From the NCBI GenBank assembly GCA_014649355.1, contig BMSW01000010.1:1-64000 (forward strand): 64,000 bases of DNA, given 5' to 3'. The stretch comes from Streptomyces althioticus. Lineage in GTDB: Bacteria > Actinomycetota > Actinomycetes > Streptomycetales > Streptomycetaceae. The number at the start of each line of letters is the position of its first letter. Within the stretch, counting starts at the first letter, position 1. A model generated the notes under the pieces. That model made no database searches, was not told the DNA's origin, and saw only the letters and a list, made by a program, of their open reading frames with translations. Below are positions 36,838 to 44,976 of the stretch, in pieces. A program made the translations under genes and the position numbers.

Positions 36838-36868
36838 GTGGCCCCCGGGGGATTCTCCCGGGGGCCAC
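36838..36868 (+). terminator. Terminator hairpin after the WhiB-family gene
   Basis: GTGGCCCCCGGG (36838-36849) and CCCGGGGGCCAC (36857-36868) are perfectly complementary over 12 bp with a seven-base loop; no T-run. Confidence 0.8.
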
Positions 36869-36972
36869 TTCCGTGTGCGCCCGTCCGGGGACGACGCGGG
36901 GCGCCCCCGCTCGCCGTGCCCGCGCCCGGGCACGGCAGTAGGCTCGCAGCGACCCAGGCGGAAGGGGCCTCC

Positions 36973-37323
36973 ATGAGCGTGCGCGTGCGGCGCGTCTACG
37001 AACCGCCCGAGCCCGACGACGGGGTGCGGGTCCTCGTGGACCGGCTGTGGCCGCGTGGTCTGGCGAAGGACGCGGCCCATGTCGACGAGTGGCCGAAGGG
37101 GCTGACCCCGTCCACGGAGCTGCGCCGCTGGTACCACGCCGGCGAGGGCGACTTCGAGGAGTTCCGCGAGCGCTACGAGGCGGAGCTGGCCGGCCCGGAG
37201 GCGGCGGAGCTGCTGGAGCGGGTGCGGGAGCTGGCCGGGAAGGGCACGGTGACCCTGCTGACCGCCTCCAAGCAGCCGGAACGCAGTCACGCTGAGGTGC
37301 TGGCCCGGCTGCTCTCGGACTGA
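36973..37323 (+). CDS. DUF488 family protein
   Basis: The 116-residue protein has the DUF488 signatures VRRVYEPPEPDDGVRVLVDR, LWPRGL, WPKGLTPSTELRRWY and LLTASKQPERSHA. Function is unproven; members are short cytosolic proteins sometimes annotated as uroporphyrin-III methyltransferases by error. ATG 36973 follows GGAAGGGG. A TAGGCT at 36939-36944 may be its -10. It is convergent with the FAD dehydrogenase, with only 19 bp between the stops. Confidence 0.88.
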   Translation: MSVRVRRVYEPPEPDDGVRVLVDRLWPRGLAKDAAHVDEWPKGLTPSTELRRWYHAGEGDFEEFRERYEAELAGPEAAELLERVRELAGKGTVTLLTASKQPERSHAEVLARLLSD

Positions 37324-37342
37324 GGCGGCGTTCCGGTCGGCG

Positions 37343-39016
37343 TCACGCCGTCTGCGCGGCCGCCGCCCGGCCCGCCGCGCGGCCCGAGAAGAGGCAGCCG
37401 CCGAGGAAGGTGCCCTCGAGCGCGTTGTAGCCGTGGACGCCTCCGCCGCCGAAGCCGGCGACCTCGCCCGCCGCGTACAGCCCGTCGACCGGGCTGCCGT
37501 CGGCGCCCAGCGCGCGGGAGTCCAGGTCGGTCTGGATGCCGCCGAGCGTCTTGCGGGTGAGGATGTGCAGCTTGACGCCGATCAGCGGGCCCGCCGCCGG
37601 GTCGAGGATGCGGTGCGGGGTGGCGACCCGGCCGAGCCGGTCGCCGATGTAGCGGCGCGCGTTGCGGATGCCCTGCACCTGGGCGTCCTTGCTGTAGGCG
37701 TTGGCGAGCTGCAGGTCGCGCGCCTCGATCTGGCGCCGCACGAGGGCGGCGTCGAGCAGCGGCTCGTCGGTGAGGGCGTTCATCTTGTCGACGAGTTCCT
37801 CGACGGTGTCGGCGGTGACGAAATCGGCGCCGTTGCGCAGGAAGGCGTCCACCGGGCCGGGGGCGCCCTTGCCGAGGACGCGTTCGCGCAGGAATCCGGC
37901 GCGGTCCTTGGCGGTGATGTCCGGGTTCTGCTCGGAGCCGGAGAGCGCGAACTCCTTCTCGACGATCTTCTGGGTGAGGACGAACCACGAGTGGTCGTGC
38001 GGGGCGATGTCCTCGGTGGTGCGCAGATGCTTCAGCGTGCCGAGGGTGTCGTAGCCGGGCAGGCAGGGCTCGGGCAGTCGCCGGCCGAGCGCGTCGAACC
38101 ACAGGGAGGACGGCCCCGGCAGGATGCGGATGCCGTGGCCCGGCCAGACCGGGTCCCAGTTCTGGATGCCCTCGGTGTAGTGCCACATGCGGTCGCGGTT
38201 GACCAGCCGGACGCCCGCGCGGGCGCTGATGTCCAGCATCCGCCCGTCGACGTAGGCGGGGACGCCGGTGACCATCTCGCGCGGCGGGGTGCCCAGCCGC
38301 TCGGGCCAGTACTTCCGGACGATGTCGTGGTCGGCGCCGATGCCGCCGCTGGTGACGATCACGGCCTGGGCGGTCAGCTCGAACTCGCCGATCGCCTCGC
38401 GGCTGGAGGCGACGCCGCGCGGTGAGTTGTCCTCGGCCAGCACGGTGCCGCGCACCCCGCGGGCGGCGCCGTTCTCCAGGACCAGTTCGTCGACGCGGTG
38501 GCGGTGGTGGAAGGTGAGCAGTCCGTCGCGCGCGGCCTCGCGGGCGTAGCGCGTGAAGGGGGCGACGACGCCGGTGCCGGTGCCCCAGGCGATGTGGAAG
38601 CGGGGCACGGAGTTGCCGTGGCCGCCGGCGCGCAGGTCGCCGCGCTCGGCCCAGCCGACGGTGGGCAGGAAGGTGATGCCGTGGCCGTCCAGCCAGGAGC
38701 GCTTCTCCCCCGCCGCCCACTCGACGTAGGCGCGCGCCCAGCGCACCGCCCAGGAGTCCTCGTCGTCGGTCCGGTCGAAGGCGGCGCTGCCCTGCCAGTC
38801 GTTCCAGGCCAGCTCGAAGGAGTCCTTGACGCCGAGGCGGCGCTGTTCGGGCGACCCCACCAGGAACAGCCCGCCGAACGACCAGTAGGCCTGGCCGCCG
38901 AGGTTGGCGGCGTTCTCCTGGTCGACGAGGGCGACCCTGCGTCCCTGGCTGGTCAGTTCGTGGGCCGCGACGAGGCCCGCGAGGCCCGCTCCGACGACGA
39001 TGACGTCGGCATCCAT
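37343..39016 (-). CDS. FAD-binding dehydrogenase (3-ketosteroid-dehydrogenase/fumarate-reductase-like)
   Basis: This 557-residue FAD enzyme has the N-terminal dinucleotide fold ADVIVVGAGLAGLVAAHEL, a long substrate domain, and the C-terminal FAD-contact region LYAAGEVAGFGGGGVHGYNA. It belongs to the FAD_binding_2 group with flavocytochrome c and 3-ketosteroid delta1-dehydrogenases, but the specific ketosteroid active-site residues cannot be confirmed by eye. ATG 39016 follows AAGGAAGGGA. It lies 46 bp downstream of a TetR gene on the same strand, so the two form an operon likely repressed by that TetR and induced by the enzyme's lipophilic substrate. Confidence 0.87.
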   Translation of the reverse strand: MDADVIVVGAGLAGLVAAHELTSQGRRVALVDQENAANLGGQAYWSFGGLFLVGSPEQRRLGVKDSFELAWNDWQGSAAFDRTDDEDSWAVRWARAYVEWAAGEKRSWLDGHGITFLPTVGWAERGDLRAGGHGNSVPRFHIAWGTGTGVVAPFTRYAREAARDGLLTFHHRHRVDELVLENGAARGVRGTVLAEDNSPRGVASSREAIGEFELTAQAVIVTSGGIGADHDIVRKYWPERLGTPPREMVTGVPAYVDGRMLDISARAGVRLVNRDRMWHYTEGIQNWDPVWPGHGIRILPGPSSLWFDALGRRLPEPCLPGYDTLGTLKHLRTTEDIAPHDHSWFVLTQKIVEKEFALSGSEQNPDITAKDRAGFLRERVLGKGAPGPVDAFLRNGADFVTADTVEELVDKMNALTDEPLLDAALVRRQIEARDLQLANAYSKDAQVQGIRNARRYIGDRLGRVATPHRILDPAAGPLIGVKLHILTRKTLGGIQTDLDSRALGADGSPVDGLYAAGEVAGFGGGGVHGYNALEGTFLGGCLFSGRAAGRAAAAQTA

Positions 39017-39062
39017 GGCGACCGTCCCTTCCTTCTGGCGTCCGGAGGCTGCGTCCGGGGCT

Positions 39063-39668
39063 TCACCCGGTGAGCAGCGCGGTGAGCAGTTGTCTCAGCC
39101 AGACCCGGGCGCGTTCGACGTCCCGGTCCAGCAGCAGTTGGGTGGTGACGCCGTCGTAGGCGGCGACCACGGCGCGCGCGGCGCCCTCGGCGTCGCCGAG
39201 GACCGGGGGCAGCGCGGTGTGGCCGCGGGCCCGCTCCAGCCGGGCGGCGACGGCCCCCCGCAGCCGGGCCCGGTGGTCCAGCAGGGTGTCCGCGACGCGA
39301 GGGTCGCGGGCGGCGTGCACCAGGAAGTCGGTCTTCACCAGCAGCCAGTCGCGGTCCAGCAGCAGCACCTCGGAGACGCGGTCCACGGCGGCGGCCACGT
39401 CGAGGTCGGGGCCGTCCGCGGCGAGGGCGCCGGCGACCTGCTCGGCGATCAGGTCGGCGCGCTGGGCGTAGAGCGCGAAGAACAGCTCGTCCAGGCCGGC
39501 GAAGTTGGAGTAGAAGGCGCCGCGGGTGTAGCCGGCGGCCTCGCAGATCTCCTCGATGGAGACGTGGCCGAAGCCCTTGGCCGCGAAGACGGTGAAGGCC
39601 GCGTCCAGCAGGTGGGCGCGGGTGCGCAGCCGGCGCGCGGTGACGCGCCCGGTCCCCGTGTCCGCCAT
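39063..39668 (-). CDS. TetR-family repressor of the FAD dehydrogenase operon
   Basis: The 201-residue TetR protein has the helix-turn-helix VSIEEICEAAGYTRGAFYSNF at about 36-56 and a ligand domain typical of repressors of degradation or efflux genes. ATG 39668 follows GGGGAGGGAGC. Just upstream lies a cluster of GATAC/GTATC half-sites and an 18-bp perfect palindrome (39692-39725), positioned to block its own promoter. It is first in an operon with the FAD dehydrogenase. Confidence 0.9.
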   Translation of the reverse strand: MADTGTGRVTARRLRTRAHLLDAAFTVFAAKGFGHVSIEEICEAAGYTRGAFYSNFAGLDELFFALYAQRADLIAEQVAGALAADGPDLDVAAAVDRVSEVLLLDRDWLLVKTDFLVHAARDPRVADTLLDHRARLRGAVAARLERARGHTALPPVLGDAEGAARAVVAAYDGVTTQLLLDRDVERARVWLRQLLTALLTG

Positions 39669-39691
39669 GCCGTGCTCCCTCCCCGCTGCCC

Positions 39692-39725
39692 GATACGGGA
39701 ACGTATCCGATACACCGGTGTATCG
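39692..39725. promoter_or_regulatory. TetR operator array
   Basis: GATAC (39692), GTATC (39703), then the perfect 18-bp palindrome CGATACACCGGTGTATCG (39708-39725). Four half-sites in 34 bp, starting 24 bases upstream of the TetR start codon, fit binding of two TetR dimers and autoregulation. Confidence 0.72.
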
Positions 39726-39769
39726 AACAGCCCCTGGAGCAGGGCGGTCGCGGAACGGAGATCACTTTA

Positions 39770-39781
39770 GAACGTATTTTC
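39770..39781 (+). promoter_or_regulatory. Possible LexA (SOS) box before the AlkB-like gene
   Basis: GAACGTATTTTC differs at one position from the actinobacterial LexA box GAAC-N4-GTTC. It ends 22 bases before the AlkB-like ATG. TACGCT at 39792-39797 could be a -10, which would make the message leaderless. Confidence 0.4.
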
Positions 39782-39803
39782 GATTAGGGGGTACGCTGGT
39801 CCC

Positions 39804-40442
39804 ATGAGCACGCACCACCTCCCGGCGCTCCAGGGCTCGCTCTTCGACCAGGACGACGAGCTGCGGCTCGGCACGCTCGACGGGGTGCGCCGCACCGAGC
39901 TCGGCCGGGGCGCCTGGATCGACCTCCTACCCGGCTGGCTGCACGGCTCCGACGCGCTCTTCGACCACCTGGCCGCCGAGGCGCCCTGGCGGGCCGAGCG
40001 GCGCCAGATGTACGACCAGGTCGTCTCCGTGCCCCGGCTCCTGGCGTACTACGGCGTCGGCGCCCCGCTCCCCCACCCGGTCCTCACCGAGGCCCGCGAC
40101 GCGCTCAGCGCCCACTACGCGCAGGAGCTGGGCGAGCCGTTCGCCACGGCCGGGCTCTGCTACTACCGGGACGGCCGGGACAGCGTGGCCTGGCACGGTG
40201 ACCGGATCGGCCGGGGCTCCCGCGAGGACACCATGGTCGCCATCCTGTCCGTGGGCTCGCCCCGTGACCTGCTGCTGCGCCCCGTCGGCGGCGGCGAGAC
40301 CGTGCGCCGCCCGCTGGGCCACGGCGACCTGGTCGTCATGGGCGGCTCCTGCCAGCGCACCTGGGAGCACTGCGTACCGAAGAGCACCAGGGCCGCGGGA
40401 CCGCGCATCAGCATCCAGTTCCGCCCGCGCGGGGTGAACTGA
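39804..40442 (+). CDS. AlkB-like 2-oxoglutarate/Fe(II) dioxygenase
   Basis: This 212-residue AlkB-fold enzyme has the iron ligands HxD in WHGDRIG and the distal His in RTWEHCVPK; the 2-oxoglutarate-binding pair is in PRISIQFRPRG. The oxygenase core YYRDGRDSVAWHGD is characteristic. AlkB enzymes remove alkyl adducts from DNA or RNA by oxidative demethylation. There is no ribosome site; the start follows a likely -10 by only seven bases, so leaderless translation is plausible. An SOS-like box upstream suggests DNA-damage control. It stands alone between the TetR operator region and the acyltransferase. Confidence 0.9.
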   Translation: MSTHHLPALQGSLFDQDDELRLGTLDGVRRTELGRGAWIDLLPGWLHGSDALFDHLAAEAPWRAERRQMYDQVVSVPRLLAYYGVGAPLPHPVLTEARDALSAHYAQELGEPFATAGLCYYRDGRDSVAWHGDRIGRGSREDTMVAILSVGSPRDLLLRPVGGGETVRRPLGHGDLVVMGGSCQRTWEHCVPKSTRAAGPRISIQFRPRGVN

Positions 40443-40523
40443 CCCCGTCCCGAACCGTGGCGGAAGCCTGTCCTCCCCCGCCGGACGTCCCCGACACTGG
40501 GTCCACCCGGGCGGGGAGGAGCG

Positions 40524-41726
40524 ATGGGCGCGGACACGGAACCACCGGGCGCGGGGGCCGGCCGGCGCGGCGAACTGGACGTGCTGCGCGCCCTCGTCGT
40601 GGTCGGGCTGGTCTTCTTCCACAGCGCCCTGGTGTTCTCGCCCGACGACGACTTCTACGTGAAGAACACGACGACGACCGGCGCCGTCACCGTGCTCGCC
40701 GGGTTCGGCGTGGTGTGGGCCATGCCCATGCTGTTCCTCGTCGCCGGGCTCGGCGCCCGCCACTCGCTCCGCCGCCGGGGTCCCGCCCGGTTCGCCCGGG
40801 AGCGGCTGCTGCGCCTGGGCGTCCCGCTGGTGTTCGGCACGGTCGTGCTGTGCCCGCTCCCCCAGTGGCTGCGGCTGCGCGCCGCCGACCCCGCGTACGA
40901 CGAGCCGTACCTGACCTTCTGGGGGCGGTTCCTCTCCGTGCGGCCCGATCCGGCGGACTTCCCGTTCGTCCTGGAGGGCGAGCACTTCGAGACCGGGCAC
41001 CTGTGGTTCGTCGTGCTGCTGCTCGCCTTCTGCCTGCTGCTCGCGCCGTTCGCCACGGTCCTGACAGGGTGGGCCGACCGCGCGGCCGAGGCGGTCCGGG
41101 GGCGCCCCGCGCTGCTTCTGTCGCCCGCGCCGCTGCTCGCCGCCGTGAACGCGCTGCTCGGCATGGAGGAGAACTACGCGGGCTGGAACCGCTGGGCGTA
41201 TCTGCTCTTCTTCGCGTACGGCTTCCTCCTCGCCGGCGACGAGCGGGTGCGCGTGCCGACGCGACGGGCGGCCGTGCGGGTGGGCGTGGCCGGGGTGGCG
41301 CTGTTCGCCGGGACCGCGCCCGGCTTCGTCGCGGGCGACGACCCGTTCACCGCGTGGACCCCGGCCGCGCTGGCCACCCGCGCGCTGTTCGGGGCCGCGG
41401 GGTGGTGCTGGGTGCTGGCGATCCTCGGCCTGCTGGACCGTCGCCCCCGCTTCCGGCAAGGGATGCCGCCGGTCCTGGCGTATCTGGCCGTGGCCGCCCT
41501 CCCGTTGTACGTCCTGCACCAGCCGGTGGTCGTCGCCTTCGCCTACGGGGTCGTCGGCCGGTCCGCTCCCGCGGCCGTGAAGTACGCGGTGATCGTGACG
41601 GCCTCGCTGGTGACACTGGTGCTGCTGTACGAACTCGGGGTGCGGCGGTGGGCGGTGACGCGGTGGCTGTTCGGGATGCGCCCGGCACGCCCGGAGGACG
41701 GACGACCGCCACCGCCCGCCCTCTGA
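40524..41726 (+). CDS. Acyltransferase 3-family (OpgC-like) membrane protein
   Basis: This 400-residue membrane protein has about ten hydrophobic segments. The N-terminal RGELDVLRALVVVGLVFFHSA contains the conserved Arg/Asp and His of acyltransferase family 3, and PLYVLHQPVVVAFAYG closes the domain. These enzymes acylate extracytoplasmic sugars, lipids or polymers. ATG 40524 follows GGGGAGGAGC. The C-terminal 20 residues are Pro/Arg-rich and cytosolic. It ends 53 bp before the MBL gene on the same strand. Confidence 0.85.
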   Translation: MGADTEPPGAGAGRRGELDVLRALVVVGLVFFHSALVFSPDDDFYVKNTTTTGAVTVLAGFGVVWAMPMLFLVAGLGARHSLRRRGPARFARERLLRLGVPLVFGTVVLCPLPQWLRLRAADPAYDEPYLTFWGRFLSVRPDPADFPFVLEGEHFETGHLWFVVLLLAFCLLLAPFATVLTGWADRAAEAVRGRPALLLSPAPLLAAVNALLGMEENYAGWNRWAYLLFFAYGFLLAGDERVRVPTRRAAVRVGVAGVALFAGTAPGFVAGDDPFTAWTPAALATRALFGAAGWCWVLAILGLLDRRPRFRQGMPPVLAYLAVAALPLYVLHQPVVVAFAYGVVGRSAPAAVKYAVIVTASLVTLVLLYELGVRRWAVTRWLFGMRPARPEDGRPPPPAL

Positions 41727-41779
41727 TCTGCTTTCCTGTGCTCGTTCGACCGGTACGGGGCACGACACGCGAGGCGGCC

Positions 41780-42535
41780 ATGAAGGCGACGGTGCGGCAG
41801 GTGGCGGACGGCACCTTTCTGGTGCACGGCACGAGCACGAACTGGGTGATCCTCACCGAAGGGGACGCCGTCACCCTGATCGACACCGGCTACCCCGGCG
41901 ACCGTGCGGGGCTGCTCGGCTCGCTCGCGGAGGTGGGTGCCGCGCCGGAGGCGGTGGCGGCCGTGCTGATCACGCACGCGCACACCGACCACCTGGGCTC
42001 GGCGGAGTTCCTGAGCACGGCCTACGGCACTCCGGTGCACACGCACAAGGAGGAAGTGCCGCACGCCCGCCGGGACTTCCTGCACCAGGTGACCGTGGCA
42101 CGGGTGCTGCGCAACGGCTGGCGTCCCGGCGTGCTGCCGTGGGCGGCGCACGCCCTGCGCGCCGGCGGCACGGCGAACGTGGCGGTCACCTCGCCCCAGC
42201 CGTTCCCGGTGTCCGGCGACGGCGAGCCGCTGGACCTGCCGGGCCGGCCCGTGCCCGTGCACACGCCCGGCCACACCGGCGGGCACTCCGCCTTCCACCT
42301 GCCGCACGTCGGGGCGGTGGTGTCCGGGGACGCCCTCGTCAGCGGGCACCCCGTCTCCCGCCTCCGGGGCCCGCAGATGCTGACCGACATGTTCCACCAT
42401 GAGCGCGCCCGCGCCGTGCGGTCGCTGGACAGGCTGGCGGAGCTGGACGGCGACCTGCTGCTGCCCGGGCACGGCCCGCTCCACCGGGGACCTGTGCGCG
42501 ACGCCGCCCTGCTCGCCCGGGAACGCGCGCAATAG
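41780..42535 (+). CDS. Metallo-beta-lactamase fold hydrolase
   Basis: The 251-residue MBL protein has the metal motif THAHTDHLG (HxHxDH), a third His in HTPGHTGGH, the bridging Asp in SGDALVSG and a final His in PGHGP. This is the set for a two-metal hydrolase of thioesters, lactones or glyoxalase-II-like substrates. ATG 41780 follows GAGGCGGCC. It is transcribed with the acyltransferase direction; no signal peptide, so it is cytosolic. Substrate unknown. Confidence 0.88.
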   Translation: MKATVRQVADGTFLVHGTSTNWVILTEGDAVTLIDTGYPGDRAGLLGSLAEVGAAPEAVAAVLITHAHTDHLGSAEFLSTAYGTPVHTHKEEVPHARRDFLHQVTVARVLRNGWRPGVLPWAAHALRAGGTANVAVTSPQPFPVSGDGEPLDLPGRPVPVHTPGHTGGHSAFHLPHVGAVVSGDALVSGHPVSRLRGPQMLTDMFHHERARAVRSLDRLAELDGDLLLPGHGPLHRGPVRDAALLARERAQ

Positions 42536-42546
42536 GCTGAGGTGAC

Positions 42547-42606
42547 GGTCACTTCCAGGACGGTCACGTCCAGGACGATGACCTCACGGACGTTCACCTT
42601 CGAGAC
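42547..42606 (+). repeat. Four imperfect 15-bp tandem repeats before the DUF4032 gene
   Basis: GGTCACTTCCAGGAC, GGTCACGTCCAGGAC, GATGACCTCACGGAC and GTTCACCTTCGAGAC follow without gaps at 42547, 42562, 42577 and 42592, ending 15 bases before the ATG at 42622. They may be regulator sites or a decayed slippage array. Confidence 0.75.
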
Positions 42607-42621
42607 GAGGACACCGCCGCC

Positions 42622-43854
42622 ATGGCACTGCAGATCAACGCCACCAACCCGGAGCACCCCGCGCTCCTGTTGGAACTGCCGTGGCACCTGCCGCTGGAGG
42701 AGTGGCCCGACAAGTACCTGGTGCCGCTGCCGCGCGGCATCTCCCGGCACGTCGTGCGCTACGCCCGCGCCGGTGACGAGGTGGTCGCGGTGAAGGAGCT
42801 CGCCCAGCGACCCGCGCTGCGCGAGTACGAGTTGCTGCGCGACCTGGACCGGCTCGGCATCCCCGCCGTGGACCCGCTCGCCGTGGTGACCGGGCGCACC
42901 GACCCGGAGGGGGAGCCGCTGGAGTGCGTGCTGATCACCCGGCACCTCGGCGGTTCCATGCCGTACCGGTCGATGTTCGAGACGACGATGCGGCCTGCCA
43001 CCATGCACCGGCTGATGGACGCGCTCGCCGTGCTGCTGGTGCGGCTCCACCTGGCCGGCTTCGCCTGGGGCGACTGCTCGCTGTCCAACACGCTGTTCCG
43101 GCGCGACGCGGGCGCCTTCGCCGCCTACCTGGTGGACGCCGAGACCGGCGACCTGCACCCCGAACTGACGCGCGGCCAGCGGGAGTACGACCTGGACCTC
43201 GCGCGGGTCAACATCAGCGGCGAGCTGCTCGACCTGGAGGCGTCCGGCGCGCTGCACCCCTCCGTCGACCCGATCGACTTCGGCACCGAGATCTGCGCCC
43301 GGTACCAGGAGCTGTGGAAGGAGCTGACCCGCACCTCGGTGTACCCGGCCGGCAAGCACCACTACATCGAGCGCCGCATCCGCCGCCTGAACGAGCTCGG
43401 CTTCGACGTGGCCGAGATGCAGATCGAGCACGCCTCCAACGGCGACTCGGTGACCTTCGTGCCGAAGGTCGTGGACGCCGGGCACCACCAGCGCCAGCTG
43501 CTGCGGCTGACCGGTCTGGACACCGAGGAGAACCAGGCCAGGCGGCTGCTGAACGACCTGGAGAGCTGGATGGCCACCCAGGAGGACTACGCCCCCGGCG
43601 ACCCCCTCGGCGCGCGTCCGGAAGTTCTCGCCCACCGCTGGGTGCGCGAGGTGTTCCGGCCCACGGTGCGGTCCGTGCCGCCCGAACTGCGCGGGCAGAT
43701 GGATCCCGCGCAGATCTACCACGAGCTGCTGGAGCACCGCTGGTACCTGTCCGAGCGGGCCCAGCACGACATCGGTCTGGAGACCGCCGTGGTGGACTAC
43801 ATCCGGCGGGTGCTGCCGAAGCGGCGGGAGCCGCTGCGGCCCACCGAGGAGTAG
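42622..43854 (+). CDS. DUF4032 protein with kinase-like N-terminal region
   Basis: The 410-residue protein: the first half carries kinase-fold residues, VVAVKELAQRPALREYELL (candidate ATP lysine and alpha-C glutamate), FAWGDCSLSNTLFRR (catalytic Asp-Asn loop) and YLVDAETGD (metal Asp). The second half (about 215-400; KHHYIERRIRRLNELGFD) is the DUF4032 region. Intact catalytic positions suggest an active small-molecule or lipopolysaccharide-kinase-like enzyme, substrate unknown. ATG 42622; ribosome site weak (GAGACGAGGAC 42602-42612). It is convergent with the universal stress protein gene, only 17 bp apart. Confidence 0.85.
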   Translation: MALQINATNPEHPALLLELPWHLPLEEWPDKYLVPLPRGISRHVVRYARAGDEVVAVKELAQRPALREYELLRDLDRLGIPAVDPLAVVTGRTDPEGEPLECVLITRHLGGSMPYRSMFETTMRPATMHRLMDALAVLLVRLHLAGFAWGDCSLSNTLFRRDAGAFAAYLVDAETGDLHPELTRGQREYDLDLARVNISGELLDLEASGALHPSVDPIDFGTEICARYQELWKELTRTSVYPAGKHHYIERRIRRLNELGFDVAEMQIEHASNGDSVTFVPKVVDAGHHQRQLLRLTGLDTEENQARRLLNDLESWMATQEDYAPGDPLGARPEVLAHRWVREVFRPTVRSVPPELRGQMDPAQIYHELLEHRWYLSERAQHDIGLETAVVDYIRRVLPKRREPLRPTEE

Positions 43855-43871
43855 CCGGGCCCCGCCACGGG

Positions 43872-44744
43872 TCAGGCGGGCGGGACGACCGCGACCGGGC
43901 AGTCCGCGTGGTGCAGCACGCCGCCCGCGACGGAGCCGATGCGGGCGCCCACGGCGGAGCGGCGGGCGCGGCGCCCGACGACCATCAGCTGGGCCGTGCC
44001 CGACACCGACAGCAGCACCTGCCCGGCGCTTCCCATCTCCACGTGCTCCACGACGTGCACGTCCGGGTAGCGCTCCCGCCAGGGCGCGAGGGCGGCCGCC
44101 AGCTTCTTCCGCTCGAACGGCTCGATGCCGCCGGCCTCGTCGAGGAGCTGGAGGGAGGCGGGGCTGTAGGCGAACACCGGCGGCAGCGTCCAGGCGCGCA
44201 CGGCCCGCACGGTCGCGCCGCGCCGGGCGGCGGTCTCGAAGGCGAAGCCGAGCGCGGCGGCGCCGTCCTCCGGGTCGCCCTCCTGGCCGACCACGATCTC
44301 GTGCCCGGCCACCTCGTCCGAGGCCTTGTCGCCGGCCCGGACGAACACCACCGGGCACGCGGCGTCCACGATCACCTGCTGACCGACGGAGCCCACCAGG
44401 AAGCCCACGATCCGTCCGTGCCCGCGCGAGCCGAGCACCAGCATCTCCGCGTCGGCCGCGGCGGCGGTCAGCGTCTCCACGGCGTCGCGCTCCAGCACGT
44501 CCGTGGTGACGTCCAGGCCGCCGTGGTGTTCCCGGACGTCGCGCACCGCCTTCTCGGCGGCCTCCCGCACCCACCGCTCCTGGGCGGCCCTGTCCCCGGT
44601 CTCCACCGCGTCGTGCGCCTCGAACCGCCAGGCGTGCACCACCCTGAGCGGCAGGTCCCGGCGGACCGCCTCCCTGGCCGCCCAGGCCAGCGCCGCGAGG
44701 CTCTCCTCTGTGCCGTCGATGCCTGCCGTGATCGGGCGCGTCAT
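43872..44744 (-). CDS. Universal stress protein with two Usp domains
   Basis: This 290-residue tandem Usp protein has domain 1 (1-140) ending in the ATP-binding motif GSRGHGRIVGFLVGS, G-2X-G-9X-G(S). Domain 2 (about 148-290) ends VVGRRARRSAVGARIGS, where the second glycine is replaced, so only the first domain is likely to bind ATP well. Tandem Usps in actinobacteria respond to hypoxia, dormancy or stress. ATG 44744 follows GGGAGGAACG. It diverges from the receiver-flavoprotein operon across a 232-bp gap, in which TACGAT at 44894-44899 may be a -10 for the opposite gene. Confidence 0.92.
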   Translation of the reverse strand: MTRPITAGIDGTEESLAALAWAAREAVRRDLPLRVVHAWRFEAHDAVETGDRAAQERWVREAAEKAVRDVREHHGGLDVTTDVLERDAVETLTAAAADAEMLVLGSRGHGRIVGFLVGSVGQQVIVDAACPVVFVRAGDKASDEVAGHEIVVGQEGDPEDGAAALGFAFETAARRGATVRAVRAWTLPPVFAYSPASLQLLDEAGGIEPFERKKLAAALAPWRERYPDVHVVEHVEMGSAGQVLLSVSGTAQLMVVGRRARRSAVGARIGSVAGGVLHHADCPVAVVPPA

Positions 44745-44976
44745 GCCGTTCCTCCCGGAGTCGTGTTCCTGAGCGACCAGTCTTCCCTACCGGGCCGCCG
44801 CCCCCGCACCGCGGTCACCTCGTACGACGCCCCGCCCGCCCGCCTTCCCGCGCGGGTCCCGCGCACGCCCGCGCGCCCGGCGGCGACCGCACATACGATG
44901 GGCTCGGGCCGGTGCGGAGGCCGCGACGAGGTCTCGGCCCGCCGCGCTGGGGATCCGACCACGCTGTGGGGGACGC

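Noticed and set aside
42542..42793. Small protein with TVTSR pentapeptide repeats
   Set aside because: Its frame runs out of frame through the well-supported DUF4032 gene and becomes Arg/Pro-rich; the period of 15 bp merely happens to be divisible by three.
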